The notes under the pieces: generated by a model
Told to the model about the DNA's origin: nothing
Seen by the model: only the letters and a program-made list of their open reading frames with translations
Databases searched by the model: none
Shown here: one piece after another, positions 35,548-45,003 of the stretch
Layout of the letters: every line of letters starts with the position of its first letter
Numbering within the stretch: position 1 is the stretch's first letter
Made by a program: the position numbers and the translations under genes
NCBI RefSeq assembly: GCF_017948455.1
Contig: NZ_JAFFSU010000012.1
Coordinates: forward strand, 62,001-126,000
Length of the DNA stretch: 64,000 nucleotides
Source of the DNA: Streptomyces sp. GESEQ-4
GTDB taxonomy: Bacteria; Actinomycetota; Actinomycetes; Streptomycetales; Streptomycetaceae
Reading direction: 5' to 3'

Positions 35548-36319
35548 CGGCTCCGCATCCCGCGACGCGATCGCGCCGCCGGCACGAGGACGCGTCCGGC
35601 GCGGCCCCAGCGCCTGGGTGGCCATGTACCACTCCGTCTCCGACTGCCCGGAGGACCCGCACCACATCACCGTCTCGCCCGACCGCCTCGACCGCCAGCT
35701 CGCCTGGCTGTGCGGGCGCGGTCTGCGCGGGGTGAGCATGCGCGAGCTGCTCACGGCGCGGGCCCGGGGGGAGGAACGCGGCCTGGTCGGGCTCACCTTC
35801 GACGACGGGTACGCCGACTTCCTCACCACCGCGCTGCCCGTGCTGCGCCGCCGGGGGTGCAGTGCCACCGTGTTCCTGGTCGCCGGGCGGCTCGGCGGCG
35901 GGAACGACTGGGAGTCGTACGGACCGCGCAAGCCGCTCCTCGACGCGGACGACGTTCGCCGGGTCGCAGCCGAGGGCATGGAGATCGCCTCGCACGGCCT
36001 CACCCACACCGACCTCATCGCCCTCCCGGACGACCTGCTGCACGCCGAGCTCCACGACAGCCGCGCCCTCCTCGCCCGGATCACCGGCGGCGACGTCGAG
36101 GGCTTCTGCTACCCCTACGGCACGGTCGACGCGCGCGTGAGAGCCGCCGTGCGCGGCGCGGGATACCGGTACGCCTGCGCCATCGCCCCCGGCCGGGAAG
36201 CCGCCGGCGATCTCGCGCTGCCCCGCATCAACATCAGGCAGGCCGACACGGCGGTGCATCTGGAACTGAAACGACGGCTGGCCCGTGTCTGGGGCCGCGC
36301 ATTGGAGACGAGCGCATGA
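35537..36319 (+). CDS. polysaccharide deacetylase (NodB-like, CE4)
   Basis: A 260-residue protein with the NodB fold: MYHSVSDCPEDPH, the TFDDGYADF metal motif near 100, SHGLTHTDL with the zinc His pair near 155, and YPYGTVDARV. It removes acetyl groups from an N-acetyl sugar of the polymer or its precursor. No signal peptide is seen, so a cytoplasmic substrate or non-classical route is possible. Start at 35537 overlaps the flippase; the frame to 35489 lacks a ribosome site. Confidence 0.85.
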   Translation: MVVDGSASRDAIAPPARGRVRRGPSAWVAMYHSVSDCPEDPHHITVSPDRLDRQLAWLCGRGLRGVSMRELLTARARGEERGLVGLTFDDGYADFLTTALPVLRRRGCSATVFLVAGRLGGGNDWESYGPRKPLLDADDVRRVAAEGMEIASHGLTHTDLIALPDDLLHAELHDSRALLARITGGDVEGFCYPYGTVDARVRAAVRGAGYRYACAIAPGREAAGDLALPRINIRQADTAVHLELKRRLARVWGRALETSA

Positions 36320-37464
36320 GAGTCCTGCACATCATCACCGCCCTCCGGGCCGGCGGCGCCGAGCAGCAGTTGCGCCAGCTCCTGCGCCATCTGCCGCCGG
36401 AGGTGGAGTGCGACGTGGTCACGCTGACCCGGCCCGGCCTGGTGGCCGACGGGCTGCGGGCCGACGGGATCCGCGTCCTGCACCTCGGTATGGGCGGCAA
36501 CCGCGATCTGCGCGCCCTGCCCCGTCTCGTCAGGCTGATCCGGGCCGGCGGCTACGACATCGTCCACACCCATCTGTACCGGGCCTGCCTGTACGGGCGG
36601 ATCGCCGCGCGCCTCGCGGGGGTGCGGGCGGTGGTGGCCAGCGAACACAGCCTGTCCGGCACGGAGTTGGAGGGCCGACGGCTGACCGCCGGGGTGCGCG
36701 CGCTGTATCTGCTCGGCGAGCGCCTCGGCCGCGTCACGATCGCCGTGTCGCCGACGGGCGCCGAGGACCTGCGGGCGTGGGGGGTGCCCGCATCGCGCAT
36801 CCGGGTCATCCCGGTCGGCTTCGACCCGGCGCTGTTCCGGTTCGACGACGTGCGCCGCAAGAAGGCCCGGACGCACTACGGGCTGCCGGAGGACGCGTAC
36901 GTCGTCGGCGGTGTCGGCCGGCTGATTCCCGGCAAGCACTTCGAGGTGCTCGTGGGGGCGCTGCCGCAACTGCCCTCCGACGTACGGCTGCTGCTGGTCG
37001 GTGACGGTCCCGAGAGGGCGGCGCTGCGGCACACCGCCCGTGCACTGGGGGTCGCGGACCGGGTGGTGATGACGGGTGAGCGGCCGTACGTCCCGGACGT
37101 CGGGGACGACGCGCCCGGTATGCCCGACCTGCTGTCCGCGATGGACGTGCTGGCCGCCCCGTCGACCTCCGAGACGTACGGCATGGCCGTGATGGAGGCA
37201 CTCGCGACCGGCCTCCCGGTGCTGTACACGTCCGCCCCGGCCGTCTCGGACCTGCACCCCGACGCGGTACCGACCGCCCGGCAGGTCCCGTGCCGGGTCG
37301 AGGAGTACGCGCGGGAGGTGCTGCGGCTGTACGCGGCGCGTCCCGGTGAGCGAACCGTCCCGGATGTCGTCCAGCGCAACAGCATCCAGAACATCGCCCG
37401 GCAGACGGTGGATCTGTACTCGGCAGTCCTGTCCGACGCACCCCTGGAAGTGAGGCCCCGATGA
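36316..37464 (+). CDS. GT4-family glycosyltransferase
   Basis: A 382-residue GT-B enzyme: VLHIITALRAGGAEQQLRQL at the start, YDIVHTHLYRACLYGRIAA, VGRLIPGKHFEVLVGAL, VGDGPERAALRHTA and STSETYGMAVMEALATGLPV with the conserved Glu pair. It adds one sugar of the repeat unit. The ATG overlaps the deacetylase by 4 bases and the stop overlaps the next gene by 4, so translation is likely coupled. Confidence 0.9.
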   Translation: MRVLHIITALRAGGAEQQLRQLLRHLPPEVECDVVTLTRPGLVADGLRADGIRVLHLGMGGNRDLRALPRLVRLIRAGGYDIVHTHLYRACLYGRIAARLAGVRAVVASEHSLSGTELEGRRLTAGVRALYLLGERLGRVTIAVSPTGAEDLRAWGVPASRIRVIPVGFDPALFRFDDVRRKKARTHYGLPEDAYVVGGVGRLIPGKHFEVLVGALPQLPSDVRLLLVGDGPERAALRHTARALGVADRVVMTGERPYVPDVGDDAPGMPDLLSAMDVLAAPSTSETYGMAVMEALATGLPVLYTSAPAVSDLHPDAVPTARQVPCRVEEYAREVLRLYAARPGERTVPDVVQRNSIQNIARQTVDLYSAVLSDAPLEVRPR

Positions 37465-38135
37465 CGACCGACACCTCCCCCCAGCCCGCACGACGTGCCC
37501 TGAGAGCCCGCGCGCGCGCCACGCGGCTGCCGGCGCGATGGCTGCTGCCGGCCGGCGTACTGCTCGGCGCCGCGGCCGGCGGTCTGTACGGCACCGCGCA
37601 GACCCCGCAGTACACGGCCACCAGCTATGTCATGGCCGTACCGGTCAAGCAGAACTACGTCGACTCGCAGGCGGCGCTGGGCTTCGCGCAGGCGTACGGC
37701 CGCGTCGCCACGCAGCTCGCGGTGCTCGGGTACGCGCAGATGTGGGCCGACGTTCCGGTCGGGACGCTGCGCAGGAGCGTACGGGCCCAGACCTCGCCCG
37801 ACGCGCCGATGGTCTCGATCTCGGCGACCTCCACGCGCCCCACGCGGGCCGCCGACATGGCCAACGCCGTGACCCGCTCGCTGACCGAGCATGCCGGCCA
37901 CGCCGCCGGCACCACCGGCATCAAGCTGGTCAGCTTCTCCCGCGCCTTGAAGCCCGCCCAGCCGTCGTCCGCGTCCCCCGCCCTGACCACGCTCGTGGGC
38001 GCCGGCGCGGGAGGTCTGCTGGGCGGCCTGGCGCTGCTGGTCCGGCCGCGGCGGAGCACGGACCAGGACGAGTCGGCGCACGCGTCGGTGCCGGCTCCGG
38101 CCCACGCCGGTGATGCGCAGGAGCAGGTCGGATGA
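37461..38135 (+). CDS. Wzz/chain-length-determinant-like membrane protein
   Basis: A 224-residue protein with two membrane segments (about 27-46 and 175-197) flanking an extracytoplasmic region with YTATSYVMAVPV and PDAPMVSISATSTRPTRAADMANAVTRS, the polysaccharide co-polymerase pattern. The C-terminal tail is polar and lacks a Walker kinase domain. It probably sets polymer length with the ligase-like protein at 32516. Confidence 0.8.
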   Translation: MTTDTSPQPARRALRARARATRLPARWLLPAGVLLGAAAGGLYGTAQTPQYTATSYVMAVPVKQNYVDSQAALGFAQAYGRVATQLAVLGYAQMWADVPVGTLRRSVRAQTSPDAPMVSISATSTRPTRAADMANAVTRSLTEHAGHAAGTTGIKLVSFSRALKPAQPSSASPALTTLVGAGAGGLLGGLALLVRPRRSTDQDESAHASVPAPAHAGDAQEQVG

Positions 38136-39274
38136 GCGCGTCCGGCGGCCCGCTGTCGGTGGAGATCTGCACCGACGAACGCGTGTTCGCCGGGCTGGCC
38201 GAGGAGTGGGCGCGCCTGCACAGGGCGTCTGAGGCGGCGACGCCGTTCCAGAGCCACGCCTGGGTGCACTCGTGGTGGCTGTCGTACGGCAGGCCGGGCC
38301 GGCTCCGGCTCGTGCTGGTGCGCAGGCGCGGCACATTGGTGGCCGCCGCGCCGCTGATGCGCGTGCACCACCCGTTGCCCGCGCTGGTGCCGATCGGCGG
38401 CGCCATCACCGACTTCTGCGATGTGCTCCTCGACGAGCGCGCGGTCGTACAGGCCACACTCGCGCTGGCGGACGCCCTGCACGACGAGGCCCGTACCGCG
38501 CTGATCGACTTCGGCGAGGTGCGGCCGGGTGCCGCGGTGGAGCGGATCTACGGCATCTGGGGCGGCCCGCGCCGGCGGCTGCGCGACTCCGAGTGCCTGG
38601 AACTGCCCGCCGCTCCCATGAACGATCTGCTCGCGCGGCTGCCGAAGACCCGCTCCCAGCGGATCCGCAACAAGCTGAACAAGCTCACCAGGCTCGGCGT
38701 CGAGTCACGTGTCGTGGGCCCCGAGGAGACGGCGGCGTCGCTGCGGCGCATGCTGGAGCTGCATCAACTGCAGTGGCAGAACAGGGGCGTGACGCCGGAG
38801 CATCTGCGGCCGCGCTTTCTCGACCATCTCGTCCGGTCGGCCGTGCCCATGGCCCGCTCCGGTGAGGCGCTGGTGCGGGAGTACCGGCTGGAGGACGAGG
38901 TCGTGGCCGTCGATCTGACGCTGCTGTCCCGCCAGTTGGCGGGCGTCTATCTGTACGGCGTCCATCCGACGCTGCGGGAGCGCAAGGCGGACGTGGCGAC
39001 AATGGTGGTGCGCGCGTCGGCCGAGTACCTCGCGTCCCGCGAGCACCGGGTGCTGAGCCTGCTGCGCGGCAATGAGCCGTACAAGTACCGCTGGCACCCC
39101 GAGTCCGTCGTCAACCAGCGTCTCCTGCTGGCCCGTCGCCGCACCGCACCGCTGCTGGCGGCGGCCGCCGGCGAGGCCGCCGCGCGCGGCCGGGCCAAGG
39201 CGATCGTGCGCAGTCGGGTGTGGTCCCGGAGCGGCGCCGACAACGAGAACCACCGTGGCGCCGACGGAACATGA
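38132..39274 (+). CDS. GNAT/FemAB-like acyltransferase (BioF2-type)
   Basis: A 380-residue cytoplasmic protein with two GNAT-like halves: FQSHAWVHSWWLSYGRPGRLRLV near 45 and the C-terminal AVDLTLLSRQLAGVYLYGVHPTL, then HRVLSLLRGNEPYKYRW. This matches the acetyltransferase-like family found in exopolysaccharide loci (formerly CelD/BcsL). It may acylate or aminoacylate the glycan; the donor is unknown. It ends the first polysaccharide operon, which is closed by a terminator at 39317. Confidence 0.8.
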   Translation: MSASGGPLSVEICTDERVFAGLAEEWARLHRASEAATPFQSHAWVHSWWLSYGRPGRLRLVLVRRRGTLVAAAPLMRVHHPLPALVPIGGAITDFCDVLLDERAVVQATLALADALHDEARTALIDFGEVRPGAAVERIYGIWGGPRRRLRDSECLELPAAPMNDLLARLPKTRSQRIRNKLNKLTRLGVESRVVGPEETAASLRRMLELHQLQWQNRGVTPEHLRPRFLDHLVRSAVPMARSGEALVREYRLEDEVVAVDLTLLSRQLAGVYLYGVHPTLRERKADVATMVVRASAEYLASREHRVLSLLRGNEPYKYRWHPESVVNQRLLLARRRTAPLLAAAAGEAAARGRAKAIVRSRVWSRSGADNENHRGADGT

Positions 39275-39316
39275 CGGAGCGTCGGATTCCTGACAACAGC
39301 TGAACATTTCTTGGCG

Positions 39317-39347
39317 GGCCGTCCGGGCGTGGGCCGGGCGGCCTTTT
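39317..39347 (+). terminator. intrinsic terminator after the first polysaccharide operon
   Basis: GGCCGTCCGG and CCGGGCGGCC form a 10-bp stem with one wobble and a 7-base loop, followed by TTTT. It lies 43 bases after the GNAT gene. Confidence 0.8.
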
Positions 39348-39383
39348 GGATGACAATATGCGTCGGCGTCGCGCCAGGCCACC

Positions 39384-39412
39384 TGGACAGACTTCATTTC
39401 CGTGTATATATG
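39384..39412 (+). promoter_or_regulatory. sigma70-like promoter of the UDP-sugar dehydrogenase operon
   Basis: TGGACA (39384-39389), 17-base spacer, TATATG (39407-39412) in an unusually AT-rich stretch. About 98 bases of leader separate it from the ATG at 39511. Confidence 0.6.
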
Positions 39413-39510
39413 AATTCGCCGCCCGCCCCGAAATTTCCTGACCAAGTTAGCGGCGGTCAGTTCAATGCCGGTCATCCCAGCAGAGATCAGGAAATGGAGC
39501 ATCCCCCACG

Positions 39511-40974
39511 ATGTCCGCTGACACCCCACGCCCACGGCTCTCGTTCATCGGCACCGGATATCTCGGCGCGACCTACGCCGCCTGTTTCGCCGACCTCGGA
39601 TACGACGTGATCGGCTACGACAACGACATCGCGAAGGCCGCGCGGCTCGCCTCCGGCGTCCTGCCGTTCCATGAACCGGGACTGGATACGCTGCTACGCC
39701 GGAATCTCGGGGCCGGCCGCCTCTCCTTCACCGCCGACATCGACGAGACAGCCCACTTCGCGGACATCCATTTCATCTGCGTCGGCACCCCCCAAAGACC
39801 CGACGGCCTCGGAGCCGACCTCGGTCACGTCGAGACCGCGGTGACCGCACTCGCCCGCCGTCTGCGCCGGGACGCGCTCATCGTCGGCAAGTCGACGGTC
39901 CCCGTGGGCACCGCCGAGCACGTCGAGCGGCTGGCCCGGGAACACGCCCCCGAAGGCATCGCGGTCGACGTGTCCTGGAGCCCGGAGTTCCTTCAGGAGG
40001 GACGTGCCGTCGAGGACGTACTGCGTCCCAGCCGGATCGTGTTCGGCGTACGCGACGAGAGCGCGCTGGCGCGGCTGCACGCCGCCCATGAGGGCCTCTA
40101 CCGGCTCGCCGAGCACGAAGGGCGCGAACTACCGCTGCTCGTCACGGACTTCGCCACCGCCGAGCTGGTGAAGGTCGCGGCCAACTCCTTCCTCGCCACC
40201 AAGATCTCGTTCATCAACGCCATGGCCGAGGTGTGCGACACAGCGGGCGCCGACATCACCGAACTCGCCGAGGCCCTGGGCCACGACCCGCGGATCGGCC
40301 CGGCCTTCCTGCGGGCGGGGGTCGGGTTCGGCGGCGGCTGTCTGGGCAAGGACATCCGGGCCTTCCAGCACCGGGCGGGCGAACTCGGGGCCGTGAGCGC
40401 ACCGCGCCTGCTGCACGAGGTCGACATGATCAACCAGCGCAGCCGGGCCAGGACCGTCGAGCTCGCCGCCACCATGCTCGCCGGCACCTCCGCGGACCCG
40501 CACCCCGATCTGACCGGCCACACCGTCGCCGTACTCGGCGCCACCTTCAAACCGGACTCCGACGACGTCCGCGACTCACCCGCCCTCGCCGTCGCCTCGG
40601 CGCTCCGCGCGGCCGGGGCGCGGGTGCGTGTCTACGACCCCATGGGCACGGACAACGCCAGGCGCGCGGAACCCCTGCTCGACTACGCGGACGACCTCGA
40701 GGCCGCCGGGGCCGGGGCCGACCTGGTCTGTGTCCTCACGGAGTGGGCCGAGTTCCGGGACGCGGACCCCGCCGTCCTGGGCAAGGTCGTCTCCGTCCCC
40801 CGGGTGCTGGACGGGCGGAACTGCCTCGACGCCGCCGCCTGGCGGCAGGCCGGCTGGACGTATCGGGCCATCGGCCGCGGCATCGGACACCGCCGCCGCA
40901 CCGGCACCGTCCACGCGCCCGCCGGCGAGCCCCGTCTGGAGTCCGCCCACCACGAGGAGATGGCCCATGTCTGA
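39511..40974 (+). CDS. UDP-glucose/GDP-mannose 6-dehydrogenase family
   Basis: A 487-residue NAD-dependent enzyme that oxidises a nucleotide sugar to the uronic acid. It has the N-terminal motif FIGTGYLGATYAACFADLGYDV, the middle domain with catalytic Cys in GFGGGCLGKDIRAFQ near 276, and the C-terminal TFKPDSDDVRDSPA. UDP-glucose dehydrogenase is the likeliest role, giving UDP-glucuronate for an acidic polymer. It starts the second polysaccharide operon and overlaps the epimerase gene by 8 bases. Confidence 0.9.
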   Translation: MSADTPRPRLSFIGTGYLGATYAACFADLGYDVIGYDNDIAKAARLASGVLPFHEPGLDTLLRRNLGAGRLSFTADIDETAHFADIHFICVGTPQRPDGLGADLGHVETAVTALARRLRRDALIVGKSTVPVGTAEHVERLAREHAPEGIAVDVSWSPEFLQEGRAVEDVLRPSRIVFGVRDESALARLHAAHEGLYRLAEHEGRELPLLVTDFATAELVKVAANSFLATKISFINAMAEVCDTAGADITELAEALGHDPRIGPAFLRAGVGFGGGCLGKDIRAFQHRAGELGAVSAPRLLHEVDMINQRSRARTVELAATMLAGTSADPHPDLTGHTVAVLGATFKPDSDDVRDSPALAVASALRAAGARVRVYDPMGTDNARRAEPLLDYADDLEAAGAGADLVCVLTEWAEFRDADPAVLGKVVSVPRVLDGRNCLDAAAWRQAGWTYRAIGRGIGHRRRTGTVHAPAGEPRLESAHHEEMAHV

Positions 40975-41902
40975 CGAGCGCGACGGCCTCACCCTCGTCA
41001 CCGGAGGCGCCGGCTTCATCGGCGGCCATCTGATCCGGAAGCTCCTGACCAAGGCGCCCGGCACCCGGATCGTCTCCGTCGACAACTACTTCACCGGCAG
41101 CCGCGACAACCACGTCCAGGACGACCGCGTCCGGTACCTGGAAGGCTGCACCACCGACATCGCCAAGATCTGGGCCGCACACGGCCTCGGCCGCATCGCC
41201 ACGGTCCACCACCTCGGCGAGTACTCCCGCATCCCCCAGTCCTTCGACGAGCCCGACCGGGTCTGGGAGTTCAACCTGCTCGGCACCAAGGAAGTGGTGT
41301 CGCTGTGCCAGGAGCACGAGGCCCGCCTGGTCTACGCGGGCTCCAGCTCCAAGTTCGGCAACGGCGGCCGCGACGAGCACCTCAACCCGTACGCCTGGAC
41401 CAAGGCGAAGAACGTCGAGTACCTGCGCAACTACGGCGACTGGTTCGGGCTCGACTACGTCATCACGTACTTCTACAACGTCTACGGCCCGGGCCAGATC
41501 TCGACCGGCACCTACGCCACGGTCATCGGCATCTTCGAGGAGCAGTACCGCCTCGGGCGCCCCCTCACCGTGGTCGAACCCGGCACGCAGAGCAGGGACT
41601 TCACGCACGTCGACGACATCGTCGAGGGCATTCTCCTCTGCGCGGCCAAGGGGTCCGGCGACGGATATCTGCTGGGCCGGGGCGAGGAGCACCAAGTGAT
41701 CGACGTGGCCCGGATGTTCGGAGCGCCGATCGAGTTCGTACCCGCCCGCCGTGGCGAACGGACCCGGGGCCGGGCCGACAACTCCCGGGCACGGGCGCTG
41801 GGTTGGGAACCCAGGATCGCCCTGCGCGACTACATCGCGGAGTTCCGCGCGGGCACGGGCGCGAGCGCTCACGCGAGCGTGGACCGACTCGCCCCTGTGT
41901 GA
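40967..41902 (+). CDS. NAD-dependent nucleotide-sugar epimerase/dehydratase
   Basis: A 311-residue short-chain reductase. It has TGGAGFIGGHLIRKL at the start, then AGSSSKFGNGG and the catalytic YxxxK as YAWTK near 140. It could epimerise or decarboxylate the UDP-uronate made by the preceding enzyme. The start at 40967 is inside the previous gene; the frame to 40628 is antisense-like. Exact product not readable. Confidence 0.85.
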   Translation: MSDERDGLTLVTGGAGFIGGHLIRKLLTKAPGTRIVSVDNYFTGSRDNHVQDDRVRYLEGCTTDIAKIWAAHGLGRIATVHHLGEYSRIPQSFDEPDRVWEFNLLGTKEVVSLCQEHEARLVYAGSSSKFGNGGRDEHLNPYAWTKAKNVEYLRNYGDWFGLDYVITYFYNVYGPGQISTGTYATVIGIFEEQYRLGRPLTVVEPGTQSRDFTHVDDIVEGILLCAAKGSGDGYLLGRGEEHQVIDVARMFGAPIEFVPARRGERTRGRADNSRARALGWEPRIALRDYIAEFRAGTGASAHASVDRLAPV

Positions 41903-41970
41903 CGCGAGTCCACTCGAATCTCACCCTTTCCTGTCTCTGGAGGAGTAGTGCCTTGGAAGGAGTAGCCCCC

Positions 41971-42648
41971 GTGCTGAACGAGGTGGAGAGCTCGGCGGCG
42001 ACGCCGCCGCCCCCACTCATCGGCACACCCCGTCCGCGCTGCGCCGGCTCCCGCGCCAAGCGCATGCTCGACATCGTGCTCTCCGCGGTCCTGCTGATCG
42101 CCTTTCTGCCACTCATGCTGGTCATCGGCCTCGCTGTGGCCCTGAGCAGTTCCGGACCCGTCGTGTTCCGGCAGACCCGGGTCGGTCTCGGTGAACGGCC
42201 GTTCACGATGCTGAAGTTCCGCACCATGCACCACAACGCGTCCGTGGGTCTGGTGGACCTGCTGCAGGCCGACGGCCACCAGCTGTCCCTGCGCACCAAG
42301 CCCCGGCACGACCCCCGGATCACGTCGGTCGGCCGCTTCCTGCGCAAGGGCTCGCTGGACGAACTCCCCCAGTTGGTCAACGTGCTGCGGGGCGACATGT
42401 CGCTGGTGGGACCGCGCCCCTGCGAACACGTCGAGCACACGACGCTGAGCCCGCAGGACCGGGTCAAGCGGGTGTCCGTCAAACCGGGGATGACGGGACT
42501 GTGGCAGGTCTCGGGCCGCTCGACCGTCACGGCCGAGAAGGCGATCCAGCTCGACCTGCAGTACATCGACGACTGGCGCCTGCGGCTGGACCTGCTGATC
42601 CTCCTGCGCACGCTGCCCGCCGTCCTCAGGACGCGCCATGCGTGGTGA
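41971..42648 (+). CDS. initiating sugar-1-phosphate transferase
   Basis: A 225-residue membrane-anchored transferase with one hydrophobic segment (about 31-55, DIVLSAVLLIAFLPLMLVIG) and the PNPT-like motifs VVFRQTRVGLGE, FTMLKFRTMH, SLDELPQLVNVLRGDMSLVGPRP, and PGMTGLWQVSGRS. It links the first sugar phosphate to undecaprenyl phosphate, starting the repeat unit. The short form lacks the four-TM domain of WbaP. Start GTG at 41971 follows GGAAGGAG; a TTG at 41953 after GGAGGAG is an alternative. Confidence 0.9.
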   Translation: MLNEVESSAATPPPPLIGTPRPRCAGSRAKRMLDIVLSAVLLIAFLPLMLVIGLAVALSSSGPVVFRQTRVGLGERPFTMLKFRTMHHNASVGLVDLLQADGHQLSLRTKPRHDPRITSVGRFLRKGSLDELPQLVNVLRGDMSLVGPRPCEHVEHTTLSPQDRVKRVSVKPGMTGLWQVSGRSTVTAEKAIQLDLQYIDDWRLRLDLLILLRTLPAVLRTRHAW

Positions 42649-43702
42649 CCGGGGCGCGACGCCGCGGAGGGACGGGCGGCCGACGGTCCTGCACGTCGCC
42701 GAGGCATGGCAGGGCGGTGTGCAGGCGATCGTCTACGACTATGTACGGGCCGTTCCGGAGGCACGGCACCTGCTGCTGAAAGGTGACAGGGAGGGCTACC
42801 AGGTCGCCGACGAGGAGACGGCCTTCGCCGGGGTCTGGCGGATGCCGCCCGGCCACCTGGCGCGGGTCCGCGAGGTGGGGCGGCTGTACCGGGAGCTGCG
42901 GCCCGACGTGGTCCACGCCCACTCCTCGATGGCCGGAGGCTATGTGCGCCTCGCCGCCTCCGTGCCGACGCGGCGCATCGTCTACACCCCGCACGGCTTC
43001 GCGATGGAGCGCAGCGACCTCTCCTGGTACGCGTCGGCGGCGGTGTGGACGGCCGAGCGCGTGCTGTCCCGGCGCACGGGCATCGCGGCGGGTTCCAGCC
43101 CTCGGGAGACCGAACTCGCCCGGCTGCTGCGCAAGCGGCAACGCACCGTCTACGTGCCCAACGTGGTGCGCCCTCGGTCGGGCCCGGGCACCAGCGACGC
43201 CGGCCTGCCCTCGCCGACCGTCGCCGCGGTCGGAAGACTGTGCACACAGAAGGACCCCGCGTTCTTCGCCGACGCGGCGGCCGAGGGCAGACGACTGATG
43301 CCGTCGAGCAACTGGTACTGGCTCGGCGGCGGCGAACCCGCCCACCGGGAGCGCCTTGAACGGGCCGGCGTCACGGTCACCGGCTGGCTGGACCACCACG
43401 ACCTGCAACGACTGCTCGCCCAGGCCGACGTGTACGCCCACACCGCACTGTGGGAGGGAGCGCCGATGACGCTTCTGGAAGCGGTCGGACTGGGGCGGCC
43501 CGTGGTGGCACGGCGCATCCCGGCACTGGAGTCCCTGGGCCTGCCCGGCCTGGTCGACACACCGGCAGAACTGGCCGCCGCGGCCGTCGCCCTGCTGAAG
43601 GACGGTCCCAGCAAGGGTGCCGAGGAGCGGATGGCCAAGCTGTTCGTCGAGCACAGTCCGGAGCGGCAGCGGACGATGTTGCGGCACGTGTACGGCCATT
43701 GA
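42638..43702 (+). CDS. GT4-family glycosyltransferase
   Basis: A 354-residue GT-B enzyme: VLHVAEAWQGGVQAIVYDYV, DVVHAHSSMAGGYVRLAA, YTPHGFAMERSD, AVGRLCTQKDPAFFADAA, and LWEGAPMTLLEAVGLGRPVVA with the Glu pair. The C-terminal half has shorter spacing than usual between VGRL and LGGGEP. It overlaps the transferase gene by 11 bases and ends the second polysaccharide operon, 25 bases from a convergent hydrolase gene. Confidence 0.88.
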   Translation: MRGDRGATPRRDGRPTVLHVAEAWQGGVQAIVYDYVRAVPEARHLLLKGDREGYQVADEETAFAGVWRMPPGHLARVREVGRLYRELRPDVVHAHSSMAGGYVRLAASVPTRRIVYTPHGFAMERSDLSWYASAAVWTAERVLSRRTGIAAGSSPRETELARLLRKRQRTVYVPNVVRPRSGPGTSDAGLPSPTVAAVGRLCTQKDPAFFADAAAEGRRLMPSSNWYWLGGGEPAHRERLERAGVTVTGWLDHHDLQRLLAQADVYAHTALWEGAPMTLLEAVGLGRPVVARRIPALESLGLPGLVDTPAELAAAAVALLKDGPSKGAEERMAKLFVEHSPERQRTMLRHVYGH

Positions 43703-43727
43703 CGGATTCCCCGGTCCGGCGCCCCCG

Positions 43728-44795
43728 TCACGCATCCGGCGGGGGCGTCGGCCATGTGACGACGGGCGAGCCCTGCCTCGGGTCGATCCGGGAGGCCAGC
43801 CACACGCGGACCAGGGCGGCCGAATAGGGGTTGTCGGGGCATTGCCACATACCGTGCGGGCATTTGTCGAAGAACGTGGCGTACAGCGGTTTGTGCTGGT
43901 CCATCCACGCGAGCATCCGCAGCGTGTACGTCGCGTTGTCACCGTTGCGGTACAGACCCCACTCGGGATACGAGATCTCCTTCCCGTGCGCCTTCGCGAA
44001 ATCCACCTGGTGCTGCAGGCCGTAGGGCTCCGAGATCTCCTCGTCGAACGACATCCCCTCCGGCTGGTCGTAGGAGTCCATGCCGATGATGTCCACGAAA
44101 CTGTCGCCGGGATAGCAAGCGGTCCATGGAATGTCGTCCATTCCCCGGCTCGGGGTGAAGTCGAATCTGAACTTCTGCTCCGGCACCGAACGCATCACTC
44201 TCACGATCCGCCGCCAGTACGCCTTCCAGCTCACCGGATCAGGACCGCAGCGATGGGTGTACGTGATGCCGTTCATCTCCCAGCCCAGCACGAGAATCGT
44301 GTCCGGCACCCCCAGTTCGACCAGCCGGGTCGCCAGGACCTTGAAGTGCTTGTCGAACTCACCGGCCGCGCCGCGCCGCAGAAGCTCTCTGACCTCGGCG
44401 TCGGAGAGCCCCTCCTCGTTGCGCTCCTGCATCGGCACATTGAGTGCGAAGAGCCGGTCGTCCTTGGCCCGGCGCCACTCGGCCCACTTGTCCAGGAATC
44501 CATGGGCGCCCTCGATATTGCTCCACAAGTCCCCCGGCAGATACGTGCGCGCGACACGCAGCTCGTAGCCGTTCAACCACTTGCTGAGGCCGTTCATCAG
44601 CGCCACCGCGGTGGCGCCGTCGTAGTGGACGTATGCGCCGTACGCGGGAGCGCTGGAGGCCTTCCCCGGCGGCGCGTGCTGGGTCTCCACAGGTGGTGGC
44701 GAGGTCGACAACGCGACCGATGCGACCGCCGCGGCCGTTCCGGCCGCGATGACCATCAGCCACCGGCCGACGGCCCGGGGGCGCTCAAGGGCCAT
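43728..44795 (-). CDS. GH26-like exported glycoside hydrolase
   Basis: A 355-residue protein with an N-terminal membrane or signal segment (about 12-30) and a (beta/alpha)8 domain resembling beta-mannanases: LGWEMNGITY carries the acid/base Glu, and EISYPEWGLY the nucleophile Glu, with IIGMDSYD between. It may cut the polymer made by this locus or a mannan. The ATG at 44795 has GAGGAG 5 bases ahead; a GTG at 44801 is too close to it. It is divergent from galE. Confidence 0.82.
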   Translation of the reverse strand: MALERPRAVGRWLMVIAAGTAAAVASVALSTSPPPVETQHAPPGKASSAPAYGAYVHYDGATAVALMNGLSKWLNGYELRVARTYLPGDLWSNIEGAHGFLDKWAEWRRAKDDRLFALNVPMQERNEEGLSDAEVRELLRRGAAGEFDKHFKVLATRLVELGVPDTILVLGWEMNGITYTHRCGPDPVSWKAYWRRIVRVMRSVPEQKFRFDFTPSRGMDDIPWTACYPGDSFVDIIGMDSYDQPEGMSFDEEISEPYGLQHQVDFAKAHGKEISYPEWGLYRNGDNATYTLRMLAWMDQHKPLYATFFDKCPHGMWQCPDNPYSAALVRVWLASRIDPRQGSPVVTWPTPPPDA

Positions 44796-45003
44796 GCTCA
44801 CTCCTCATTTCCACCGCCCCTTATCACCTGACATTCAGTCATATGCGGGTAATGTACTGCGGATTCATAAGAGGTGCGCCCCACCACGCGCTAGCCCGCG
44901 AGAGTGAGGAATAGCCAGGGAATTCGCGGCACGCGTGCAAAGCACGCCCTCGCTGGATCCACTGTTCGACGACGAATCGTCGGCCACGAAAGGGAGCGAA
45001 TCC

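Noticed and set aside
33733..36084. 783-residue minus-strand open frame across flippase and deacetylase
   Set aside because: It lacks any recognisable motif and opposes genes with clear membrane and metal motifs.
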